From Posidonia oceanica (lineage: Eukaryota > Streptophyta > Magnoliopsida > Alismatales > Posidoniaceae), in assembly GCA_037176725.1 (NCBI GenBank), contig JAZBRS010000059.1:7489001-7553000 (forward strand): a stretch of DNA of 64,000 bases. The letters run 5' to 3'. The translations under genes were made by a program, and so were the position numbers. Shown in pieces: positions 41,301-49,014 of this stretch; the stretch's first letter is position 1; each line of letters starts with the position of its first letter. The notes under the pieces were generated by a model. That model was not told where the DNA came from. It saw nothing but the letters and a program-made list of their open reading frames with translations, and ran no database searches.

Positions 41301-44025
41301 TCAGGTTATGCCGTTTGGGTTGAAGAATGCTGGCGCAACATATCAGAGGGCCATGACCACACTTTTCCACGACCTCATGCACCAAGAAGTGGAGGTCTAT
41401 GTAGACGACATGATCGCAAAGACCAAAGAGCCTGAGGATCACCTTACCTGCCTAAAGAAGCTCTTTGACCGTCTGAGGAAGTACAGACTGAGGCTTAACC
41501 CCAACAAGTGCGTATTCGGGGTTTCATCTGGCAAACTGCTCGGCTACATTGTTAGCCAAAGGGGGATCGAAGTGGACCCGATGAAAGCTAAGGCCATCGT
41601 GGAGATGCCACCCCCTAGGACCGAGAAGGAGGTTCGAGGCCTACTTGGGCGTTTACAGTACATCAGCCGCTTCATTGCACAGCTCACGCCCATCTGCGAG
41701 CCCATCTTCAAACTCCTGAGGAAGAATGCACAAATCGACTGGAATGAAGAATGTCAAGCCGCATTTGAGAAGATCAAGCAGCTACTGGTCAAACCCCCCG
41801 TCTTGGTCCCTCCCACACCAGGAAGACCTCTGCTCCTCTATCTGTCAACCACACAGCATTCCATGGGCGCCGTCCTGGGCCAACACGACGAATCTGGCAG
41901 GAAAGAGCGCGCCATCTACTACCTGAGCAAAAAGTTCAATGAATGTGAAGCCAGGTACAGCGTGATGGAGAAAACCTGTTTGTCCCTTGTCTGGGCCGCA
42001 CAGAAACTGAGGCACTATATGATGGCGTACCCAGTTCAGCTGTTGTGCCGGCATGATCCCATCAAGTTCCTCTTTCAAAAGCCGGCTCTGGTGGGCAGAT
42101 GTGTCAAGTGGCAGGTGTTGTTGTCCCAATATGACATCACTTTTGTCACACAGAGATCTATGAAGGGCCAGGCTATGGCAGACCACCTCGCGGATTTCCC
42201 TCTGCCTGAATATCAGCCCCTCCAGACACAGTTCCCTGACGAGGACATTCTTTTTGCGACGGAGGACTCAGAAGAGGAAGATCCTGAAGAGCAAGAGCAG
42301 TGGCAGCTGTACTTTGACGGCGCCATCAATAAGAAGGGTCGGGGCATAGGCGCAGTGCTGACCACACCTCATGGACAAATGATTCCTTTTGCGAGGAAGC
42401 TGACTTTCGCATGCACGAACAATGAAGCAGAATACGAAGCATGCATCTTGGGTTTGAAAGTCGCCCTCGAACACAAAGCACAGAAGTTGCACGTGCACGG
42501 TGATGCCATGTTGGTAATCTCTCAGGTGAATGGCGACTGGAAGACAAAAGACCCCAAGCTCGTGCCATATCACGAATGTCTGCTGAGACTAATAGAGGAG
42601 TTCAAGAACATTGATTTCACATACATGAACAGGGCAAAAAATGCGTATGCAGACGCATTAGCGACCTTGGCTTCTTGGCTCAGCATACCAGACAACAGCA
42701 TGGTAGATGTGTCAGTCACCTGCATTGAGGAGCCTGCCCATTGCATGAATATTGAGGAAGCAGATCCGACAGTGGAGCAGCCATGGTATCATGACATCAA
42801 AGCATTCTTGGAGTCTGGTAGCGTCCCACCTGGCACCACTGCAGAAGATAAGAGAACCTTGGCGCGTCTGGCGTCAAAGTATGTACTGGGGGCTGGGCAG
42901 TTATACAGAAGATCGTACAACCAGATGCTACTACGCTGCTTGGACAAACCCGAGGCTGACACCTTAATGCTTCAAGTGCATGCAGGGACCTGTGGCCCGC
43001 ACATGAACGGTGTCCTCTTGGCCAAGAAGATCATGCTCCAAGGATATTTCTGGCAGACCATGGAAGCGGACTGTTGCCGTTTCGTGCGTAAATGCCACAA
43101 CTGTCAGATCCATGGCAATTTCATCAAGGCTCCCCCTCATCAGCTGCACAACATGTCCTCGCCATGGCCTTTCTCCACTTGGGGGATCGACGTCATTGGC
43201 GCAATACACCCTGCTGCTTCAAATGGCCATCGCTTCATCATGGTGGCAATCGACTACTTCACTAAGTGGGTGGAAGCAGCTTCCTACAGGACAGTCACCG
43301 CAGTGGCAACCGAGAAGTTCATCAGAAACAACATCGTTGCCCGGTACGGGGTCCCTCACTCCATCATCTCTGATAATGGCACGAACTTCATTGCCAAAAG
43401 AACTGAGGAGTTCCTACAGAATTTCAGAATCAAGCATCACCGCTCCTCACCATACCGGCCTCAGATGAATGGAGCAGTGGAGTCTGCCAACAAGAACATC
43501 ATCAAAATCATGAAGAAGATGGCAGAAACCCACAAGGATTGGCACGATCAGCTCCCGTACGCACTCTGGGCGTACAGGACATCAATCCGGACCTCGACAG
43601 GAGCCACCCCGTACTCGCTGGTGTACGGCATGGAAGCTGTATTGCCTGTTGAAGTGGAGATCCCCTCGCTGCGAATCTTGCGAGAAGCTGAGTTGGAAGA
43701 GGCAGAATGGGTCGAAGACCGCTGCGTCCAACTGAACCTAATTGATGAGCACAGACTACAAGCCATGCACAATGCCCATTGTTATCAGAAGCGAATGGCT
43801 AGAGCATTCCTGAAGAAAGTCCGGCCCAGAAGCTTCCAGCCCGGAGATCTTGTTCTGCGTGCCATTCACCTACCAGACGGTCGAGGCAAATTCCGACCTA
43901 ACTGGCGCGGTCCCTTTGTAGTTAAGCAGATCTTCTCAGGCGGCGCAGTAACTCTTGAGAACATGGACCAGGTCGAGCAGTCTGAGCCGGTCAACATGTG
44001 CTACCTCAAGAAGTACTATCAGTAG
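35395..44025 (+). CDS. gag-pol: Tat/Ogre Gag-Pol polyprotein, intact (2876 aa)
   Basis: The start is the first ATG of the frame (context GCAATGG). Layout, residues from M1: Pro/Ala/Ser/His-rich N terminus to ~340; Retrotrans_gag core ~349-490 (FKIPDFEKYDG, ALKWF, FGEYVGRWR); knuckle-like C667-x2-H-x4-H-x4-C680; aspartic protease with VDNGSG (D1038); G-patch-like motif ~1207-1245 (GTPLGRHGQG, GLGYDP); Ala/Ser/Pro/Gln-rich linker ~1245-1785; RT ~1830-2130 with YVDD 2002-2005. A first RNase H follows whose usual catalytic Asp is Ser (S2151). A second, archaeal-type RNase H (D2308, E2346, D2370, D2420) comes next. Last is integrase with an HHCC finger from H2529 and D2599, D2660, E2696 (35 residues between the last two). 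There is no chromodomain. Single-frame gag-pol and 2876 codons without a stop imply recent activity. Described Ogre elements splice an intron between PR and RT; the linker may be such an intron. Confidence 0.95.
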   Translation: MAQRTVETPLTLASEVVPAPAPPVPVSNPSVPSVTPGFTPLSSGAPQFAVGQWQTPVPPNPVAESILMTTSRVLEAPLTPPSQGFVTFDPSAAATHALGFQSPGQSGSLGSGSSPALQFSVPTDGTPEEQYQQLMDTIQRLQGIALSVRPPSSPVVLEVPVRPAPAHLALHSALPPRPSSQLLTVPTMGARIPPLASAPHLTQHTPPPPGGQSFGLVGAQYLAGPSPGIAPVRPLMLQHPAPTAQHTVYPPPLHQAQNSTCIPPCTPPQHGYAGHHLASPGDVMVDPEEHLGATQSAYVVPAPAAPSPVAAIPDPINNRMDVLEKALRLVQGTDHQTYQFRDLCCFPEAVLPPKFKIPDFEKYDGRGCPIAHLKAYCGDLAQLQADERLLIRLFQKSLSGPALKWFTSLDMATIKTWNDLSQAFLEQYSFNLDLVPKRADLIATKQNPGEPFGEYVGRWRALASQVRDRPSDEESIEIIIKGAQPSTGALLSIQPVTTFTALIRAGTRVESSLRSGNFPALSVLARQALASNDGSSNSAINNNSSLNNNRPKRKDPPKPVVAYVDSPAAPVRLASRPAPPQIYYAPAPRTHPTPQITTTARPVYPAAPVQQGQFPRPRRPPMEKRKFAPLVEPLSAVLPKVASLLRFPEVRPPPNPLPHWFKANLFCDFHRSVGHSTDSCFTLRNAIQDLIESGTIVIDTHEASTSAPSHAPASASTPANVVRRPLLEHSYSGGAGTSGIHSLFPSGSLTSVVDPSELIHDISTPFPVSLYLAALAGSESGVHMIRPRARPERSPASAAMLSRAQAPIHLLARPQPELPVHLLARPQSPPSLHSQLPSYPCPPPPVAPLVLAARAPAVINLTQDTHRVPYSYATEMCAEVTRSGRVYRTPAPATRPSHPQPARPLPLVQPAVPLPSGQPLEPTIAEPVPTTAPPATKKCQPKADITSQLKKVKADISIWDLIHTFAEHREAFLRVFQAARVSQTIEPAALESMVGMIAEPQVITFTSDELPPAGINHNQPLFVTVQFKNFRIPLALVDNGSGLNVCPLRTATKLGFKAEDITPAVKGMTAFDNTHHDALGILIIPLTIGPVTFDVEFYVVDLEPNFNLLLGRPWLHKHQVIPSTLHRMIKFRRGDDVIVVMAENFEKERIEAVSSISSRTVPFDPDLSNALYRVNRCEPVNFLPDLERVNSLAVHNNPFRMVENVCHRWGYVKGTPLGRHGQGIAEPILAEERRDNEGLGYDPHSNKGKRPRARNQRLVIPRSLANFTSAGILDSSAVQAIVPSEPCQSPPPPEEDWVCVEDYYSDEEQSGTTGAVQTCSKSQPSPTAHQSVYLATPSTDHEAAVLAEPLADLAVSDSPAAISAIPAPAQAQSVSSQATVVASVQLPPSQKGQLLSSVSSTARPFSEAASQAIQPVQPVTLPLAADRQLSWPDPMASEAALSSSSSVTENQLNIAVSRPSGLQESTSAHPLTAAVTLAAYPSAIPLTRPSGSPLPGQSQSGAPASQKIQVPETVIRLAAEPVPQALGTYYVDSPPDEEEEGAVEAQVDSWMSDLELLYQEQLESIVEDLARHQAAERKGKAVVTDPPLREDSTSIMVLEGSSMMSDSLRPDELITFQAEGGSRWLVQHMPSTSTLADPKEETPAGRTAAVTEQRAESVTELSEVSVAESPAASVTKSVKPSVVSAEHAAEQTAEAIRAEVAHRRFRNTRVGVTILRRHQGQEAELLHSFDVTNPTFEKEILSELVAYGEEDSTGEDENDDPSPEFRPYDDDPEGPNLHVEEETETINLGTAEETKEVRISALLSPQARIEFIAFLREYADVFAWTYEDMVGLDVEIVVHNLPLKPDAKPVKQKLRRWRPQWLLMIKEEIMKQLDVNFLKVVLYPEWLANIVPVPKKDGRIRVCIDYRDLNKASPKDDFPLPHIDVLVDNTAGHKMLSFMDGFSGYNQIKMAEEDMEKTSFITPWGVFCYQVMPFGLKNAGATYQRAMTTLFHDLMHQEVEVYVDDMIAKTKEPEDHLTCLKKLFDRLRKYRLRLNPNKCVFGVSSGKLLGYIVSQRGIEVDPMKAKAIVEMPPPRTEKEVRGLLGRLQYISRFIAQLTPICEPIFKLLRKNAQIDWNEECQAAFEKIKQLLVKPPVLVPPTPGRPLLLYLSTTQHSMGAVLGQHDESGRKERAIYYLSKKFNECEARYSVMEKTCLSLVWAAQKLRHYMMAYPVQLLCRHDPIKFLFQKPALVGRCVKWQVLLSQYDITFVTQRSMKGQAMADHLADFPLPEYQPLQTQFPDEDILFATEDSEEEDPEEQEQWQLYFDGAINKKGRGIGAVLTTPHGQMIPFARKLTFACTNNEAEYEACILGLKVALEHKAQKLHVHGDAMLVISQVNGDWKTKDPKLVPYHECLLRLIEEFKNIDFTYMNRAKNAYADALATLASWLSIPDNSMVDVSVTCIEEPAHCMNIEEADPTVEQPWYHDIKAFLESGSVPPGTTAEDKRTLARLASKYVLGAGQLYRRSYNQMLLRCLDKPEADTLMLQVHAGTCGPHMNGVLLAKKIMLQGYFWQTMEADCCRFVRKCHNCQIHGNFIKAPPHQLHNMSSPWPFSTWGIDVIGAIHPAASNGHRFIMVAIDYFTKWVEAASYRTVTAVATEKFIRNNIVARYGVPHSIISDNGTNFIAKRTEEFLQNFRIKHHRSSPYRPQMNGAVESANKNIIKIMKKMAETHKDWHDQLPYALWAYRTSIRTSTGATPYSLVYGMEAVLPVEVEIPSLRILREAELEEAEWVEDRCVQLNLIDEHRLQAMHNAHCYQKRMARAFLKKVRPRSFQPGDLVLRAIHLPDGRGKFRPNWRGPFVVKQIFSGGAVTLENMDQVEQSEPVNMCYLKKYYQ

Positions 44026-45364
44026 CCGAGAGTAGCCGTTGCGGATTCTTCCTCCCATTTGTCATGTCCTCGCCTTTTGCTCACCTTTGTATCTCTTTTC
44101 CACATGTCCCCTCCATACTTTACTTCATCCACTCTCTTGCCTTTCCTGGCATCACAACACTCCTGTGCGCCTCTACTCATTCCGTTCACATTCTCTTGTC
44201 AAACCATGCATTGCATAGTAGCCCGGTGATGAAAACCGGAGGTGCTTGCCTGCTGCGAAAGGAGTCTCCCAACCTCACCTGATACTACTCAGATGTCTTG
44301 GCTAGTGAGGGAGCCACCACTCAATGAGAGCGGGCGAAGTGCCCAAACCCCTAAGGACTTACACCCTTTAGAAGAGTGCTAGGTGTTAGTCAGAAAGCAA
44401 TACATATCCCAGCCTAGATGTGCAGAAAAAGAGAGAGAAAGGGAAAGCCAAAAGCCCGTACCCGAAAGACCCTAACGCCCATCTCCCCTGGGGGGAGGGG
44501 ACAGTGGAAACCTGCAAGCCAAAAGGAAAAAAAAGGGAACAAAAAAAAAAGAAAAAAACAAAAGGAGAATGATAGAAAAGAAAAGGGAGAAGGGGACAAA
44601 GGCCCCATTCCCGCAAAAAAAAAAAAAGAAGAAGAAGAAAAAAAAGGAAGAAAAAGAAGAGAATAAAGGCAAGCAGGGTAACCCCGTACCTCTCACCTAC
44701 CCCAGAAAAGAGCCAAAGCCCGGGTCAGGTCCTCCTCGCTCCCAAAATGGGAATAAGGAGAGCCCTGTACACCGACATTAAAAAAAGGAGAGAGAAGAAA
44801 GAGTTAGGAGCGAGTGCAAGTCCTTGAGAGTTTGACATGGAGCCCGTCCTCTCTACACCACCACCAAACATCACCCATACCTTTCCCTGGAGTGCCACCG
44901 ACAAGTCAGGAGTCCGAGTAGAGTCCGGTGAGTTAAGGACCGCTCCCTTTCTATACAGCAGGCGCCAAAGCACCCCGAGGCTGAGGGCAAACCATACCAA
45001 ATCACACGCATATGCATTTTCCAGTCATCTCCGCTCCTTCTGATCATTCTGCTCCGCAAAGGCTTACTCCGGCGCTGAGGCAGTACTTCTACTTAGCATG
45101 CGTTGGCACCGTCAGGCTGCGACAACCCAGGGTTCCCGACAGTCCCCGCCACATCAACAAAATACCCTTGTGCTTATACATGTTCAATTGCCATAGTCTG
45201 AATGTTTACTGCTTATACATGTTGCACCTGTTTCTACCAGTTTTAGAATCTGCTTTCCTATGATGGTTTTGTGCCTATACGAGCTCTGATGATTCACAGT
45301 CTTGGCAAACAGGTATCTAAAGACTCTTGTAACAGCCGTCTGCCCACATCCTGCAATCTGTGCA
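44026..45364 (+). other. Spacer between pol and the accessory ORF
   Basis: Non-coding. An A/G-rich tract (about 44420-44660, with runs of A) forms a polypurine block 4.4 kb upstream of the true PPT. GC-richer sequence follows, with only short ORFs that I do not believe. It could hold a splice acceptor or start for a subgenomic RNA carrying the accessory ORF, but I cannot point to one site. Confidence 0.5.
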
Positions 45365-46555
45365 ATGGGTTTCCCCACCTTGGTAACCCCGACACACTGC
45401 TCCGAGATCCTGCGAGAATGGATCGGCAAACTGACAAGAGATGACTGTGAGAAGCTGCGCCTGTGGGGCATTCCGACCAAGCTGCTCAAGGCCGCTGATG
45501 TAGAAGTAAGCCGCCATCTTCTGTGTGCTGCTGCGCGATTCTGGAAACCGGTACACCATGTCTTCCGTTTCGGCAAAACTGAACTGACACCCACACTGGA
45601 AGAAGTGCGTCGAATCTGTGGTTTTTCCAAGATCTTGGGGCCGCCCATCTTCATGAGGCGTGACGGATACATGGCAGTCCTGAAACAGCTGACCGGCCTC
45701 TCTACCCAAAGTTGCCAGCAGAAGCTGATTTGTACTAGCGGGCCCATGCCTCTGCTTCGCCTAGCGTACTTTGATGATATTATGGAAAAGCGCACTGAAC
45801 TCGGAGACGAGCTGTGGCTCCGAGGGTTTGTCACCCGTTTCCTAGGCGAGCTAGTCTTTACTCATGGCAAGGCAACAGTGGCCATCGAGATCACTGAAAT
45901 AGCACTCGCCGTGGTGACCCAGCACATGGACCTGGCACCGGTTGTCTTGGCAGAAACCTACCGCGGTCTGGACCGCACCTCGCCACTTTCATGGTTGCGG
46001 ATCATTCATTCAGGTCTGGCTAGCGGCGCACACTGAGATAGACCTTCTGCGCCCCCAAGTGCATGCTTTCGAGGCCTACTGCAGCAGCGGCCATGCCAAG
46101 GCAATCAAGAGCGTCAAGGAAGAATATGAAAGGCTGTCGGGACTGACAGGCGACACAGTCACATGGCGCATCATTCCTTCTGCAGCCGAAGCATTCACTG
46201 TCTTCTTCAATACATGCGACATGCGTCTGGTTGTGCTACCAGGATTTACTGCGGGTGTAGAATATCACCCTATCAGAGTCATGCGCCAGTTCGGCTTCCA
46301 GCAGGGCGCCTTTGTCGACAGCACAGCGCCTAAGCTTCTTCAAGAATATCCACTCAGTAAATTGCCCCCACGAAGGAGCTGGCCAACCTGATGCGGCATG
46401 GTGTGCAATCAACAGACATCGCTGCGATAAAAGGTGTAGGGTGCACCCCTGAGTACATCACTGAAGTGCAGGACCTCTGGCCCATCGACGAAGTCCCGCC
46501 AAGTGGCCCCTTGTTCCCTGACTCTGGAAAATCAAAGAAGGCCCGAACCGGCTAG
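45365..46555 (+). pseudogene. DUF7745-like accessory ORF 3' of pol, two frameshifts
   Basis: The first ATG of the block that aligns by eye is 45365 (MGFPTLVTP); the frame is open from 45302. Frame A runs to 46036 with ARFWKPVHHVFRFGKTELTPTLEEVRRICG and VVLAETYRGLDR. Homology then shifts by +1 near 45985 into the frame open at 45942-46391 (FHGCGSFIQVWLAAH, EYHPIRVMRQFGFQQG). It shifts back near 46365 to frame A, ending KKARTG and TAG at 46553-46555. The pattern (RFW.P...FRFG..ELTPTLEE..., LLA-type ETY, cysteine-glycine block, RQFGFQQ) resembles the DUF7745 / plant-mobile-type domain common in plant retroelement ORFs. Function unknown. The two shifts cancel, so the original protein was ~397 residues. 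Alternatives are splicing or a recoding event. Confidence 0.65.
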
Positions 46556-47128
46556 AGCCATCACGCAGCTGTCATTCTGTCTTCCTTTCAAGTTGTGCTG
46601 TACTTTCTGGCCTGTCACGGGCATGTAACCAACAATTCTATTAATGCAAAACTGTTTTGTGCTGGCTGTTCACATCCCAAAGCTGATCATGCATTCCATG
46701 CTCCTCGTCGCTCACGTCCGGAGGCCCCTTGGCCCGACTGATTTCTCACATGACGTAGGAAAGTCCTCAGCAAACGACCCAGGCTCCAGGACCTCCGCGA
46801 ACCCGCGCCGTCCAACCTGCTACCGGACATACCCGGCTGAGTCTCCTTTGGGCTGGTACCCCAAACTACTCGTCTGACAAACACGTCAGTTTTGTCCATC
46901 CCTCGCTTTTCTCGATACCGGGGACGTTTCGACCAACCCCTGGCATCATCCTGATACCAGGGGCATCTTTTCAGACGCCCCGCGGTATCTCACCCTTATC
47001 TCATCTCCTCTTTGCCGGCCGATAAGTCCGATATCTTATCGCCATTCCCGATCAATCAATCTCATCATTATCTCATCTCCTCTTTGCCAGCCGATAAGTC
47101 CGATATCTTATCACCCTTTTCAACCAAG
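46556..47128 (+). other. Non-coding 3' region before the tandem arrays
   Basis: No credible ORF. Short related motifs (GCCGGCCGATAAGTCCGATATCTTATC near 47016, repeated near 47086) foreshadow the GATATC-containing units of the array further on. Confidence 0.5.
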
Positions 47129-47516
47129 CTCTCATCATTACCTCACCCCCCTTCTTTAGCTCAAGCTCTCATCATTACCTCACCCCCCTTCTTTAGCTCA
47201 AGCTCTCATCATTACCTCACCCCCCTTCTTTAGCACTAGTTCTCATCACTACCTCACCCCCTTCTTTAGCATTAGTTCTCATCATTACCTCACCCCCCTT
47301 CTTTAGCATTAGCTCTCATCATTACCTCACCCCCCTTCTTTAGCATTAGTTCTCATCATTACCTCACCCCCCCTCTTTAGCAGTAGTTCTCATCATGATC
47401 TCATCCCCCTCTTTAACAGTAGTTCTCATCATGATCTCATCCCCCTCTTTAGCAGTAGTTCTCATCATGATCTCATCCCCCTCTTTGGCAGTAATTCTCA
47501 TCATGATCTCATCCCC
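47129..47516 (+). repeat. Tandem array, ~37-bp unit
   Basis: About ten units of the form CTCTCATCATTACCTCACCC followed by CCCTTCTTTAGC and a variable AAG/ATTAGTT end. Unit starts at 47129, 47166 and 47203 give a 37-bp period. The last four units switch to CATGATCTCATCCCC with a 36-bp period. Confidence 0.9.
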
Positions 47517-47609
47517 TCTTACCAAGCAACCAGGCACTCGTCAATCAATCATTCAGCAATCAATCATTCAGCATTCGATCACTCATCACTCGATCATTCA
47601 TCAATCAAG

Positions 47610-48520
47610 TTCCCTCAGGCTGATATCCTAAACTATCAACAATCAAGCACTCCTAGGCTGATATCCTAAACTGTCTATTCCCAGGCTGATATTCCTAAAC
47701 TATCTATCTCTTGGCCGATCCATGGTTGGCCCGCAGTTGTGTTATACGGCTGACATCCAGTAACTGTCCCTCGTAATTGCCCCCTCCAGTTGATAGGACT
47801 GTAAACTATCTATCTAGGCTGATATCCTAAACTATCTAGGCTGATATCCTAAACTATCTATCTAGGCTGATAACCTAAACTATCGATCTAGGCTGATATC
47901 CTAAACTATCCATGGCAATTACGTTATACGGCTGATATCCAGTAACTATCCCTTGCAATTGCTCTTTCCAGTTGATAGGACTGTAAACTATCTATCTAGG
48001 CTGATATCCTAAACTATCGATCTAGGCTGATAACCTAAACTATCGATCTAGGCTGATATCCTAAACTATCGATCTAGGCTGATATCCTAAACTATCCACC
48101 GCAATTGCATTATACGGCTGACATCCAGTAACTGTCCCTCGCAAGGCCGCCAGGCTGATAACCTAAACTATCGATCTAGGCTGGTAACCTAAACTACCTA
48201 GGCTGATATCCTAAACTATCTATCCAGGCTGATATTCCTAAACTATCCGGCACTTGCGTTATACGGCTGATATCCAGTAACTATCCCTCATGGTTTGCCT
48301 TTCCAGTTGATAGGACTGTAAACTATCTATCTAGGCTGATATCCTAAACTATCTAGATATCCTAAACTATCTATCTAGGCTGATATCCTAAACTATCTAT
48401 GGCAACCATGTTATACGGCTGATATCCAGTAACTATCACTCACAACTGCGCCTTCCGGTTGATAGGACCGTAAACTATCGCCAGGCTGATAACCTAAACT
48501 ATCGCCCTCGGCTGATGATC
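47610..48520 (+). repeat. Tandem array of GGCTGATATCCTAAACTATC units
   Basis: A basic 25-26-bp unit (AGGCTGATATCCTAAACTATC plus TATCT or GATCT) is arranged in higher-order blocks. Each block is marked by GTTATACGGCTGATATCCAG at 47741, 47923, 48109, 48258 and 48410, and by CAGTTGATAGGACTGTAAAC. Block spacing is 149-186 bp. Such arrays between pol and the 3' LTR are known from Ogre elements. Confidence 0.9.
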
Positions 48521-49001
48521 CGAAACTCATCCGGTCGATAAGTCCGACAACTTATCACCTCCCCGCGCGACTCCGTCCCAAAAGACGGAGCCCCGCATCC
48601 TTCCGCGTCTAGGAAAAGGTCCGCCTCTCCCGTCGCGCCTTTGTAGCCTTGGCTATCCTTCCTTTCGTGGCAGGTCTGGACCTCCCGTCGAACTCCACAG
48701 CGCGCTGCAACGTCCCTCTTCAGCATCATCAGCATCGCCGGCGTCACCAGCGTCGCTTCGGCCCTCCCCATTCGGTACTAACTCTAACACTAACTCTTGC
48801 ATTGCATCCGCATTAGCATGCATCGCATACATTGCACCTCATCCATTTGCACCTGCACATTGCATTGCGGCAACAATCCACGATGTTCGGCGCATCCGCC
48901 GAATAAGTGGCTCACGCCGATAGCAAACCCTCTGCTCTCGCCGGTCAAATGGGGTGTCTCGTCAACCCTGAGTAGCGGCCTCGCTTCGCTCGGCCTCGCT
49001 C

Positions 49002-49014
49002 AGGGAGGGGCATC
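49002..49014 (+). other. Polypurine tract of the Tat/Ogre element
   Basis: AGGGAGGGG followed by CATC directly abuts the 3' LTR start at 49015. It lies in the loop of an inverted repeat formed by 48943-48958 and the LTR start. Confidence 0.8.
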
